Part shown: one piece after another, positions 44,441 through 52,401 of the stretch
How positions within the stretch are numbered: the first letter of the stretch is position 1
How the letters are laid out: the number at the start of each line of letters is the position of its first letter
Source of the DNA: a virus
Virus record (IMG/VR): IMGVR_UViG_3300047560_000724
Span: 1-64,000 of that record
Reading direction: 5' to 3' (one strand)
DNA length: 64,000 nucleotides
Program-made: the position numbers and the translations under genes
Notes under the pieces: generated by a model
Seen by the model: only the letters and a program-made list of their open reading frames with translations
Databases searched by the model: none
What the model was told of the DNA's origin: nothing

Positions 44441-45286
44441 TTAAATCTCCAATACAATGTTAGGATCCCATCCGCTATCAGGCTCATACCCTTCGTAACC
44501 ACGGGGATTACAAACAATACGAGTCTCGCCGATCATATAATCAAACGCATGATGAGTGTGCCCATGTGTCCACAGTTTGATCTGCGGACGATCTAAGATA
44601 AACTCACTCAAGTCACTGTGATAAGCACCATTCATCAAAGTTTCTCCTCTGTACTGTTCATGTACGCTTTGGAAACTTGGACTGTGATGTCCTACTACAA
44701 CAAACTTTTCGTCTGGGCGTTCTGCTACTACAGTTTTAATATAGCCGAGCATATGGCGATGGCGCAAGACTGTGTCATGCGGCTTGAGGTTAGTGTAGCC
44801 TTCATCTTCTTTTTTGATAACACGGAAGTCGTTCATCATGTCACGAACAGCATGAAGTGTAAGCGGATCGCCTTTGTTCATATCAGTCCATAAGGTTCCA
44901 CCGATAAATGTTACATCATCAATTTTCTTTGAGCCTGCTTCTAAGAAGTAAACATTAGGAAACTTGCCGCACTCGTCAAATAATACCTTAGGTGTACGAT
45001 TCCACTTTCCGTGGTAGAACTCGTGGTTGCCAGCAACATAAACAGTATGCGGGAATTGGAAACTACAACGCTTTAAGAAGTCGCGGAACCGTTGGACACG
45101 CTGTTGCTTGCGGCCAAGATCTGGAATAGCGCCATACATATTGTAGCTAGGCAATTCCATATGGTCGTAGAGTTCTTCGGCAATCATAATATCGCCTGAA
45201 AGAATTAGCACATCACAATTATTATCGTTTGTGATGTTGATATCAGAAAACTCTAAGTGGAGATCTGATACAAGTTTAATCCTCAT
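44441..45286 (-). CDS. Calcineurin-like metallophosphoesterase
   Basis: 281 residues with all five motifs: SDLHLEF, LSGDI, AGNHEFYH, VVGHHSPS and THGHTHH. Members hydrolyse phosphoester bonds using two metals. It ends next to the coiled-coil protein. Substrate unknown. Confidence 0.88.
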   Translation of the reverse strand: MRIKLVSDLHLEFSDINITNDNNCDVLILSGDIMIAEELYDHMELPSYNMYGAIPDLGRKQQRVQRFRDFLKRCSFQFPHTVYVAGNHEFYHGKWNRTPKVLFDECGKFPNVYFLEAGSKKIDDVTFIGGTLWTDMNKGDPLTLHAVRDMMNDFRVIKKEDEGYTNLKPHDTVLRHRHMLGYIKTVVAERPDEKFVVVGHHSPSFQSVHEQYRGETLMNGAYHSDLSEFILDRPQIKLWTHGHTHHAFDYMIGETRIVCNPRGYEGYEPDSGWDPNIVLEI

Positions 45287-45839
45287 CCTGTTCCTCTAAC
45301 CATTTCTGCGCCTTTTCTTTAGTAAGACGCCCTGCTTCAACTTCTACAAGAGCATGCCGTAGTGCTTCTTCAACAAACTCGTTAAAGGTCATATCACGCT
45401 CGTGCGCCATTTTCATATATTGTAACAGATCTTCATCGGAGAAGTCAACCTCCATTTGGACCCTAGTGTCATAATCCTCGCCTGCAGCAATAGCTAAACA
45501 CTTTTGGATAAAGTCGTCATCTACATCTAAGTCAATGTAGTCAACATTATCCCATGCTTCTTTCTTGCTAACATCTCGCCGTTTGGCTTCCTTTTTCATT
45601 TTCTTTTGGAAGTCTTCATTGACCATACGATACGCACGATTATGGACATAGTCGTGTGCTTGTACTTCGTAAACAGTTTGATCTTTAGTATCAAAAATGA
45701 TAGTAAAGCTGTGACCATCCTGATCACCATTCCAACTGTCTAGCATATAGGCATTCGGACCGTAACATTCCCAACAGTAATTACTACCTTCAGTGATCCG
45801 GTAGTCAACGATCTCCATCCATTCTTTTAGAGTAATCAT
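45276..45839 (-). CDS. Conserved hypothetical phage protein
   Basis: 187 residues. N-terminal ITLKEWMEIVDYRITEGSNY and NAYMLDSWNGDQDGHSFTI look conserved; the rest is acidic and helical, ending with a Lys/Glu-rich coil. I know similar proteins only as uncharacterised T4-like cyanophage/pelagiphage proteins. Confidence 0.6.
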   Translation of the reverse strand: MITLKEWMEIVDYRITEGSNYCWECYGPNAYMLDSWNGDQDGHSFTIIFDTKDQTVYEVQAHDYVHNRAYRMVNEDFQKKMKKEAKRRDVSKKEAWDNVDYIDLDVDDDFIQKCLAIAAGEDYDTRVQMEVDFSDEDLLQYMKMAHERDMTFNEFVEEALRHALVEVEAGRLTKEKAQKWLEEQDED

Positions 45840-46273
45840 AGTTCCAAGCCATCCTTTCTTGCTTGTTCTTCAATCCGAGCATTTCGCTCTGCTTCGTGTA
45901 TATCACACAATGTACGCACCCATCCACCACTACGGCGTGTACCAATACCGCCACATGCTTCACAGGCAACACCAGCCCACGACTCTGCCATACTAACTAG
46001 CCCATGAACATATTCGTCTCCGCCTTCGTAGTAAAACCTAAGTCCACCGAACTTTTCTTTAACTTGCATTACAACAACTTGCGGACATACTTCTTCTTTT
46101 CTATTAGCAAACTCAATATGTTGCTGAATGCTATGACTCAATCGTTCAATAATTGGCCACCAACCCTTGCCTACGGCAAATCCCCCATACGCACCAGGAT
46201 ACATCTTTGGATACGATTTTTCCATACGCTGGGCAAATGCTTCGTAGTCTTTAAATTCTTGATCGTCGTTCAT
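45836..46273 (-). CDS. Hypothetical protein with zinc-ribbon-like Cys pair
   Basis: 145 residues. The central part (GWWPIIERLSHSIQQHIEFA, VKEKFGGLRFYYEGG) is followed by VACEACGGIGTRRSGGWVRTLC, where CxxC...C..H could bind zinc. Coupled to both neighbours by ATGA. Confidence 0.55.
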   Translation of the reverse strand: MNDDQEFKDYEAFAQRMEKSYPKMYPGAYGGFAVGKGWWPIIERLSHSIQQHIEFANRKEEVCPQVVVMQVKEKFGGLRFYYEGGDEYVHGLVSMAESWAGVACEACGGIGTRRSGGWVRTLCDIHEAERNARIEEQARKDGLEL

Positions 46274-46524
46274 TTTATCTCATCCGATGTTTCAATAAAA
46301 TCATTAATAATTAAATTCAATGCTTCAATTCTGCGTATGTTACCTGTTACATCTTCTGGGTGTAGCCAGTAACCATCTGGGTTATCTTCTGTCTTAGGAT
46401 TCTTTTTCCATTGTGCTAATTCCTTTTTAAGGTAAGAACGATAGTCTTTTAAGTTAAGACTAGTGATTCGATCCGCAGTTTCCCCGTCAATCCATTGATA
46501 CGGTTTGTGTTTTGCTTTACTCAT
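46270..46524 (-). CDS. Hypothetical small protein
   Basis: 84 residues from ATG 46524, which overlaps the upstream stop as ATGA. Basic first half, acidic second half. No motif. Confidence 0.55.
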   Translation of the reverse strand: MSKAKHKPYQWIDGETADRITSLNLKDYRSYLKKELAQWKKNPKTEDNPDGYWLHPEDVTGNIRRIEALNLIINDFIETSDEIK

Positions 46525-47246
46525 TGTGCGGCCTTTACATAATTTAATCGGGTTACTGGAATTTCGTGTTTCCAATGCTTGTTGTGGTCTTTGACTTTTG
46601 CCTTTACAACAACACACGGGCCAAGTTTTAAATCAACTTTGCTCATCCATGAGACCATCTTATTTTCAATTATAGCATCAACATTCCAAGCATCAAAGTT
46701 TTTTGAGCGTTGGCTTGATAAGATTTCGCAATCCTTATCAAAGATGTTATCGCCAATTAAGCCAACATATTCTTGATCAAATGTTTTGATACGCTTTTCT
46801 ATTTGAGTCCTAGCATAGTCTCTTTTGTACACACTTGGTAGGCAAGCAATGAATCCTAACTTATTCAACGGAACTTCTTCGCTGTTAAGTAGACTGTTAA
46901 CCTCAGTTTGAAATTCGTTATCACCTTGGATTGCAGAAAATGCTAGCCTTCGAAAATATTTTTGGATATCAGTTGCTAATTCTCGATCTTCAAGATTAGT
47001 ACATAGTAAAGGAGGTTTTGGAATATCACCCCAATTAGCTTTATCCTCTCCTAGTGTGACTAGCATTAAATCTCGGTTTGAATAGTTGTAATACATCACC
47101 TTGCTACCTTTTGAACCAAAAGTATCTTCGGGATCAGCATACACTGGCATGACTGTTTTAATGTAGTCTTTATTGTGCCGTTGAGCGGCACAGGCAAGCT
47201 CAAGGAGTTGCTGTAAAGGATATTTAGGTGCTGTGAAGCCAGGCAT
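46521..47246 (-). CDS. Hypothetical protein
   Basis: 241 residues, mixed alpha/beta, no motif recognised (starts MPGFTAPKYPLQQLLELACA). A TTAAATA box lies about 20 nt before the ATG. First gene of a run of overlapping small genes. Confidence 0.55.
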   Translation of the reverse strand: MPGFTAPKYPLQQLLELACAAQRHNKDYIKTVMPVYADPEDTFGSKGSKVMYYNYSNRDLMLVTLGEDKANWGDIPKPPLLCTNLEDRELATDIQKYFRRLAFSAIQGDNEFQTEVNSLLNSEEVPLNKLGFIACLPSVYKRDYARTQIEKRIKTFDQEYVGLIGDNIFDKDCEILSSQRSKNFDAWNVDAIIENKMVSWMSKVDLKLGPCVVVKAKVKDHNKHWKHEIPVTRLNYVKAAQ

Positions 47247-47281
47247 TCTTGCTCACGATGTTTATTTAAGATAGTACTATT

Positions 47282-47956
47282 TTAAACGAAAATCGCGTCT
47301 GTGTCAACTTTTTGTAGCCGTACATAGACTTTTTTGGCTAGTTGTTTTAGGAGTTCCGGGTTGTGATCTTTAAAGTGAGCTACATACGCATTTAAGTTTG
47401 GGCTAACATATTGATCTTTGATTTTAAGTTTGGCTAGTAAAGTAAATTTGGGCATGTATCTTAATGCTCGATACTTGCCCAAAGTCCTGCACAGTTCGAT
47501 TGCAATGCTCAAAGCATACGCATCGAGCTCGTCCGGATCTTGCAGGTAGATTTGATATTGTGTGCCACCGTCATGCCGTTCCCAGAATGTTTGAAACTTT
47601 CTTTTGCGGCTTTGGCGTTGGTGTTTGTATTCATGAACTACAGCATCAAAAATTTGTACTAGCAAATCAGTAGTATGTTTCTGATCCCAGAGGACTTCTT
47701 TATTAAAGTTATGATAGATTATAACTTCTATAGGAGTTTCTTTTTGTTGATCTTCTTCAGCATCGTAATATGCGTTAACATAAAACTCTTCTGAATCTAA
47801 ATATTTTTTAGTTTGTGACTTTAAAGATAAGTCAAAGCCTTGTCGTTTAAATTCTCGGCGGACTAGACTCAACAGTTTCTGGAAACTTAGGCCATGCTTG
47901 CTATTCGCTTTTACTGTAGTGCAAACAGAGCAAACCGTTTCCATTATACTGTTCAT
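47282..47956 (-). CDS. Putative zinc metalloprotease, HExxH type (paralogue B)
   Basis: 224 residues. VVHEYKHQRQSRKRKFQTFW (about residue 108) has HExxH and shares HExxHxRQxRxRxF with the 40226-40954 protein; DPDELDAYALSIAIEL follows about 38 residues later in both. Basic overall. Two copies in one phage suggest different substrates or stages. Confidence 0.62.
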   Translation of the reverse strand: MNSIMETVCSVCTTVKANSKHGLSFQKLLSLVRREFKRQGFDLSLKSQTKKYLDSEEFYVNAYYDAEEDQQKETPIEVIIYHNFNKEVLWDQKHTTDLLVQIFDAVVHEYKHQRQSRKRKFQTFWERHDGGTQYQIYLQDPDELDAYALSIAIELCRTLGKYRALRYMPKFTLLAKLKIKDQYVSPNLNAYVAHFKDHNPELLKQLAKKVYVRLQKVDTDAIFV

Positions 47957-47957
47957 A

Positions 47958-48176
47958 TTATAACCTATAAGTTACTCTACCCTTAGATAGATCGTATGGA
48001 CTTACTTCTATCTTTACCTTATCCCCAAGGATAATTCTAATTTTATGTTGTTTTAATTTGCCACCCATATAGCACAATAATGCGTTAGGAATGTTATCAA
48101 CTTTAACCCTAAACATATTGCCGGGTAACACTTCTTCAACGGCGCCTGTTAATTCAATAATATCGTCTTTAGCCAT
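47958..48176 (-). CDS. infA: Translation initiation factor IF-1
   Basis: 72 residues, exactly the bacterial length. The S1-type OB fold is unmistakable: IIELTGAVEEVLPGNMFRVK, then KLKQHKIRIILGDKVKIEVS and PYDLSKGRVTYRL, as in cellular InfA. IF-1 binds the ribosomal A site with IF-2 and IF-3. It overlaps an AbrB-like gene by 8 nt. A phage copy could bias initiation to phage mRNAs, in particular leaderless ones; this is inference. Confidence 0.92.
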   Translation of the reverse strand: MAKDDIIELTGAVEEVLPGNMFRVKVDNIPNALLCYMGGKLKQHKIRIILGDKVKIEVSPYDLSKGRVTYRL

Positions 48177-48345
48177 TTACTTTGGACAGTACCATGGCAC
48201 CGTCTTTTACCTCAATATTAATTGTATCGCCTTCTTTCCATCCCTGTGCCTCACAGATTTCTGGGGGAAGTTTCATCATGACATTATCTGGATCTCCAGG
48301 AATGTCTTCAAACAGTTCTTCTACCGTATAGGTTAATTTAGTCAT
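48169..48345 (-). CDS. AbrB/SpoVT-like DNA-binding protein
   Basis: 58 residues: TVEELFEDIPGDPDNVMMKL, PPEICEAQGWKEGDTINIEV, KDGAMVLSK. The swapped-hairpin AbrB pattern (PPEI/VCEAxGWKEGDxIxIE) is clear. Such proteins are transcription regulators or antitoxins. The ATG follows a GTAAATA late box by 4 nt with no ribosome site. The stop lies inside infA, so the two are co-expressed. Confidence 0.78.
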   Translation of the reverse strand: MTKLTYTVEELFEDIPGDPDNVMMKLPPEICEAQGWKEGDTINIEVKDGAMVLSKVNG

Positions 48346-48349
48346 AATG

Positions 48350-48356
48350 TATTTAC
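48350..48356 (-). promoter_or_regulatory. Late promoter box immediately before the abrB-like gene
   Basis: GTAAATA on the minus strand, four nt (CATT) before the ATG at 48345; it would give a leaderless abrB-infA mRNA. Confidence 0.55.
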
Positions 48357-48357
48357 T

Positions 48358-48753
48358 TTAAACTCCGTCATCATCGTATGGTACAGGAATCCATCCTAGG
48401 TCGTAAAGATCTTTGGCAATTTCTTCTGTAACATGGCCTTCTGGCACAAAATTTTTTCTAGCCATATACTCTTCACCTTCTTTTAAATCGTAAGTAGCAA
48501 CGCCGCCCATACCCGAACAATAATAGTCCATGTAGTCTTCGCCTTTGCCGCGAAGGTCTGCTATAATCCCGCCAGCACCTCGCCAACTTGCCGACCAGTA
48601 TCTTTCGGATAACACCGGCCATAGTTCTCTCTTACACCATTGCATATTGCACCATGCCGCATACAAGTTTTGGGCATAGTCATCACGAGTCTTTATCTTT
48701 TCCATTAGCCACGGACAGTCGCGGATTTCTTCTTGTAAATCGTATTCTTGCAT
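48358..48753 (-). CDS. Conserved hypothetical phage protein
   Basis: 131 residues, acidic, rich in Trp/Tyr (AAWCNMQWCKRELWPVLSER, YWSASWRGAGGIIADLRGKG). No catalytic motif that I recognise. Overlaps the next gene by one base. Confidence 0.6.
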   Translation of the reverse strand: MQEYDLQEEIRDCPWLMEKIKTRDDYAQNLYAAWCNMQWCKRELWPVLSERYWSASWRGAGGIIADLRGKGEDYMDYYCSGMGGVATYDLKEGEEYMARKNFVPEGHVTEEIAKDLYDLGWIPVPYDDDGV

Positions 48754-49094
48754 TACTTTTGGCCGTTTTCAGAGTGCCAATCACCTTGGAAACAATGTCT
48801 AACTTCGTGACCGAGGCTGTGCATAGTAGTATCTTTTCCTGTAACAATGGTACAGGTATTACCTTCCCAAAAAGCACACGCTTGGAGAGTAAATCCAAAG
48901 TTATGATACCCTCTACTCTTTGCTTCTTTATTACATACAGCTTGAGGATTAGCGGCAGTTTTCCATGTAATAGTAACTGTCGTGTACCTGTTGCTAGATG
49001 TCGAAAAGTTTTGTGTAGGAGATTCGTCATACGCTGGACTTGCAAGTACACTACCTGCAAACATTACAGCAATAATTAGAGCTAACTTTTTCAT
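48753..49094 (-). CDS. Exported protein with HExxH motif
   Basis: 113 residues. Signal peptide MKKLALIIAVMFAGSVLA, then a small domain with four Cys and HSLGHEVRHCFQGDWH (about residue 92), where HEVRH is a zinc-protease-like motif and HxxxxxH continues. It may be a secreted metallopeptidase acting on the envelope or outside the cell. Confidence 0.6.
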   Translation of the reverse strand: MKKLALIIAVMFAGSVLASPAYDESPTQNFSTSSNRYTTVTITWKTAANPQAVCNKEAKSRGYHNFGFTLQACAFWEGNTCTIVTGKDTTMHSLGHEVRHCFQGDWHSENGQK

Positions 49095-49119
49095 ACTTGC
49101 CTTTCTTGTGCCTATAAAT

Positions 49120-49235
49120 TGGTGTAGATGGTAGGATTCGAACCTACAAAGTCGCCCTGTGGGCTAGACCTGTTCCCTCCGCAACCAGTGGGGGCTGGCT
49201 TTGGAGGAGGTATACCATGTTCCACTCACATCTAC
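49120..49235 (-). ncRNA. 116-nt tRNA-like RNA with acceptor, T-arm and encoded CCA
   Basis: On the minus strand the RNA begins GUAGAUG (49235-49229) and ends CAUCUAC-A-CCA (49130-49120), a perfect 7-bp acceptor stem. The T-arm GTAGG-TTCGAAT-CCTAC is perfect. Between them are two long extended hairpins instead of a normal D-arm and anticodon arm: CCTCC...GGAGG enclosing AGCCAG/CTGGTT, and AGGTC-GCCC-ACA-GGGC-GACTT. No 7-nt anticodon loop fits. A perfect sigma70 promoter ends 7 nt upstream, so the RNA would start at its first acceptor base. Function unknown; an intron-containing tRNA is the alternative. Confidence 0.6.
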
Positions 49236-49241
49236 CTTTGT

Positions 49242-49270
49242 ATTATATATTCTTTTGGACTCAGTGTCAA
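49242..49270 (-). promoter_or_regulatory. sigma70-type promoter of the tRNA-like RNA
   Basis: TTGACA (49270-49265), 17-nt spacer, TATAAT (49247-49242) on the minus strand; predicted start at about 49235. Confidence 0.85.
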
Positions 49271-49309
49271 CCTGAAATGGCAGAATATTTTTGGCTAATA
49301 ATAATAGCA

Positions 49310-49316
49310 CTAAATA
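49310..49316 (+). promoter_or_regulatory. Late promoter box before plus-strand operon
   Basis: CTAAATA on the plus strand, five nt (ACTTC) before the ATG at 49322; no Shine-Dalgarno sequence. Confidence 0.5.
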
Positions 49317-49321
49317 ACTTC

Positions 49322-50074
49322 ATGAAATATCCATCTCAAATAATGCCAGGTTTCTCAGAAAGTGTTGTCGATTTTTATAGAGATCGAAATGTAGAGCCAC
49401 GGTTCAGCGGAATTTATGCTCAAGGTATAGACCGTTGGCTATTAGTTGACGGATACGATCCTTGGATGACTTTTGAAACAGCCAAAATTTTATCATCAAA
49501 GTTGCCTGTACTTACATTCTTATTGCCTAATAATATTGGATCAATGACTAATCAAAATTGTATGAACTATTATATTTTTAAGAAGTTACATATCAATACA
49601 GGACGACAGACTCCTACCTTTACAAGGATCTGGGATCCTGCACAGATCAACTACTTAGGTGTTCCAGAAGATTTTAAAAATGAACAAGGTCTTGCAATGT
49701 TAGAAAAGTTACAGGCGTTTGCTAATTTTGTTCATGTTGTAGTGTATGCTGCGTCATGGATGGATGCATCGAGCAACGTAGACAATACACAAGACATAGC
49801 AGAAAGATTTTTACCAGACGGCTGGTCTGACACTATGTTTTCAAATGTTGACCGTTCTCAAACTAAGAACGGAATGGCTACTGAAATTAAAAAAATACTG
49901 TATAATTCTAATACAATTGAAGAAGCAGATTCTGCAATATACAATTTATGGTTAACTCAGTCTGCTGATATACCTTGGCAACGAAATGCCTACTATAAAA
50001 TTCTAGGCCGTGATGTTCCACAAGCCCTTTCTAACTTACCAGGCACTGGTAAATTTACTTATTTCTCAGTATGA
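49322..50074 (+). CDS. Unknown protein coupled to PP-loop ATPase
   Basis: 250 residues from ATG 49322. The frame is open upstream to 49217, but that would run through the tRNA-like RNA and the late box, so the inner ATG is preferred. No family recognised; segments FSGIYAQGIDRWLLVDGYDP and LSSKLPVLTFLLPNNIG suggest an alpha/beta fold. Its stop overlaps the next start (ATGA), so the two products probably act together. Confidence 0.65.
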   Translation: MKYPSQIMPGFSESVVDFYRDRNVEPRFSGIYAQGIDRWLLVDGYDPWMTFETAKILSSKLPVLTFLLPNNIGSMTNQNCMNYYIFKKLHINTGRQTPTFTRIWDPAQINYLGVPEDFKNEQGLAMLEKLQAFANFVHVVVYAASWMDASSNVDNTQDIAERFLPDGWSDTMFSNVDRSQTKNGMATEIKKILYNSNTIEEADSAIYNLWLTQSADIPWQRNAYYKILGRDVPQALSNLPGTGKFTYFSV

Positions 50075-51318
50075 TTGATATTAACGACACAATTTATTGG
50101 CACAACATTAGCCTTAACATCGATACCGCAGATATATGGAGTAGTATTAGAGAACAAGCAAGTCCTGCTGGTCAGTTTTACATAGATATTAGTAAACGAA
50201 TTAACCCTGGTAGGTTTGTTACTCGTAACGGCGAATGGAGTTTACCTTGGAAACAAGAACTACTGCCAGGATATGAGATGCCTGTTTACAACCCTAACTA
50301 TTCTAAATCGTTTGATCAAGTGACTAATGAACGGGCAATAGAGATTAAGCAACGAATTACACATGGTGAGAAGTTTGCTGTAATGTTTAGCGGCGGCATT
50401 GACAGTACAGTTATAATGGCTGCACTGATTAAAAATCTAACAGTCGAAGAATTAAAATCAATTACTGTTTGTTGTAGTGTACACACTATGTTAGAAAACC
50501 CTACTTTCTTTGAAAAGTTTATTCACGGAAAGTTTGACACAATTGATTCGAGAACTATCAAGTATGACGACTTGATTGAAAGAGGATTTACTCCTATCAC
50601 AGCAGACGAAGGTGATTGTATCTTTGGAACCATGTTTGGATTAAACATGTATAACAACTTTGAAGTGCTTATCAAAGATTTTTCACCTGATGCAAAAGCA
50701 AATTTAAGAAAAATTAAGTTTGATGTAGCTAATCCAGATGTACATTACAGTAGGTATAAAGATCTTATCATAAAACATTTTGGTATAACAACTGATCCAG
50801 ACTTTGGTCGTTTATTCTACGAGAAGTGTGTTAAGAATGTAGAAACAGCAAGTGTTCCAATTAATAGCTTGCATGATTTCTTTTGGTGGCTAATTTTTAA
50901 TATCAAGTATTTGAACTGTGCTGTTAGAGGTGCATTGTATTTTAATGATAGAATTGATTGGCAAGTGTGCATGAATCGGATTGTTAACTGGTTCGGGCAT
51001 CCGGAATACCAACGATGGTCCATGGCTAATAACAACAATGGTCAGAAGATTAGGAAAACACAGTCAACTTACAAGTGGGCCGCTAGAGAATACATTTACG
51101 ATTTAGATAAAAACGATTGGTATAAGTTTTTTAAAATTAAATTAGAATCGCTGTATCTAGTAGTTAATCAACAGCCGAGACTATTAGATCTCGAAGCAAG
51201 TAAGCGTCCTAATTTTAGAGCAGGACTAACTAAAAATTACAAAATGCTCTACTTGCAAGACCAAGAAACACAAGATTTCTTTAAACATCACCTTGCAAAC
51301 TACCAACAAGACTGGTAA
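50071..51318 (+). CDS. PP-loop (asparagine-synthase/N-type ATP pyrophosphatase) protein
   Basis: 415 residues. The P-loop-like motif KFAVMFSGGIDSTVIMAAL (SGGxDS, about residue 110) defines N-type ATP pyrophosphatases, which adenylate a carbonyl or phosphate before amidation or thiolation. No N-terminal glutaminase (Cys2) domain is present, so it is not a standard AsnB; no zinc motif as in QueC is visible. Probably activates an unknown substrate together with the coupled upstream protein. Confidence 0.75.
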   Translation: MIDINDTIYWHNISLNIDTADIWSSIREQASPAGQFYIDISKRINPGRFVTRNGEWSLPWKQELLPGYEMPVYNPNYSKSFDQVTNERAIEIKQRITHGEKFAVMFSGGIDSTVIMAALIKNLTVEELKSITVCCSVHTMLENPTFFEKFIHGKFDTIDSRTIKYDDLIERGFTPITADEGDCIFGTMFGLNMYNNFEVLIKDFSPDAKANLRKIKFDVANPDVHYSRYKDLIIKHFGITTDPDFGRLFYEKCVKNVETASVPINSLHDFFWWLIFNIKYLNCAVRGALYFNDRIDWQVCMNRIVNWFGHPEYQRWSMANNNNGQKIRKTQSTYKWAAREYIYDLDKNDWYKFFKIKLESLYLVVNQQPRLLDLEASKRPNFRAGLTKNYKMLYLQDQETQDFFKHHLANYQQDW

Positions 51319-51340
51319 GTTAGCCCAAAATCTCCTAACA

Positions 51341-51348
51341 AATAAATA
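51341..51348 (+). promoter_or_regulatory. Late promoter box before dctP-like gene
   Basis: AATAAATA on the plus strand, about 50 nt before the ATG at 51399; an AAGGAAAAACCCTTGC dyad and GGAG lie in the leader. Confidence 0.5.
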
Positions 51349-51398
51349 CTAGAGCAAGGAAAAACCCTTGCTAAATTCATTTAAATGGAGAATTAAAC

Positions 51399-52346
51399 AT
51401 GGAAAAAAGACATGTAAAGTGGGTCATTGCCCATGAACCAATTGGTTTATTTTTAAAAGTTGCAGAGCGTTTTGCTAAAGAAGTTAATGAGCAAACTAAC
51501 GGTATGTTCGATATCGAAGTTCTTTCATTATCAGACTATAGTGAAAAATACAATGGCGGCAAGCGAGTTACGAAGAACGATTTGATGGACCTAATAAATA
51601 CCGGTGCTATCGAAATGAGTCATATCTACACAACTTGGTTAGCTGACTATAACAAAGATCTACACGCATTAGATCTACCTTTCTTATTCCAAGATCACGA
51701 TCATGCTGATCGCGTTCTAGAAGGCGAGATTGGTGCTGAGTTACTTGCAGGTGTTTCTAAACAAAGTAACATTAAAGCTATGAGTTTCACATACTCAGGC
51801 GGTTACCGTGTTGTTCCTGCTAACTTTGAAGCAGACACAGTAGAAGCATGGGCTGGCAAGAAAGTTCGTACAAGCCGCAGTCCAGTTGCTGTTGATACAT
51901 TCAAGCTATTAGGCGCACAACCTTTTGAAGGTATTGCACTTGAAGAAATGAATGAAGCAGCAGACGCAGGTATTATCGAAGCTGGTGAATCCACTTATGT
52001 TCGTGTGTTCCCTCTAGATCAATACAAGAGCTTCGAAGTTGTTAACGATACAGCACACAGTCTGTTCCTAACTTCAATCATTGTTAATCAAGACTTCTTT
52101 AAACAATTTGATGCTGAAGTACAAGAAATCTTATCAACAGCTGCATTCAATGCTGCTCGTGCAGAGCGCCGTGAATCAGTTGCCGACATTCCAAACATTC
52201 TAGCACAATGCGAAGAAAAGGGTGTTAAAGTTATTAAGATGGATTCAGCAGAAGAAGCAAAGTTCAAGTCAGTTACTTCTAAAGTATATGACATGTACGC
52301 AGACTACTTCACTCCTGGTCTAGTACAAAAGATTCAGTTACACTAA
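51399..52346 (+). CDS. DctP-like TRAP solute-binding protein without signal peptide
   Basis: 315 residues of the DctP family: HIYTTWLADYNKDLHALDLPFLFQ, FTYSGGYRVV, WAGKKVRTSRSPVAVDTFKLLGA and GIIEAGES are typical. Host DctP proteins are periplasmic, but this one starts MEKRHVKWVIAHEP without a hydrophobic leader. It may act in the cytoplasm, be released at lysis or be in the virion. The neighbouring TctC-like gene keeps its signal, so the loss here seems specific. Moderately higher GC and codon pattern than neighbours suggest host origin. Confidence 0.85.
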   Translation: MEKRHVKWVIAHEPIGLFLKVAERFAKEVNEQTNGMFDIEVLSLSDYSEKYNGGKRVTKNDLMDLINTGAIEMSHIYTTWLADYNKDLHALDLPFLFQDHDHADRVLEGEIGAELLAGVSKQSNIKAMSFTYSGGYRVVPANFEADTVEAWAGKKVRTSRSPVAVDTFKLLGAQPFEGIALEEMNEAADAGIIEAGESTYVRVFPLDQYKSFEVVNDTAHSLFLTSIIVNQDFFKQFDAEVQEILSTAAFNAARAERRESVADIPNILAQCEEKGVKVIKMDSAEEAKFKSVTSKVYDMYADYFTPGLVQKIQLH

Positions 52347-52363
52347 TCTTTACTAGTCAAAAT

Positions 52364-52387
52364 AAAAGGGCTCTTAGGAGCCCTTTT
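52364..52387. terminator. Bidirectional rho-independent terminator
   Basis: AAAAGGGCTC-TTAG-GAGCCCTTTT followed by T-run, between the convergent dctP-like and tctC-like genes. Confidence 0.9.
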
Positions 52388-52401
52388 TTATTTGTTAAAC
52401 T

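Noticed and set aside
49217-49321. Longer start for the plus-strand gene at 49322
   Set aside because: It would begin inside the tRNA-like RNA and precede the CTAAATA box; codons before 49322 look unconstrained.
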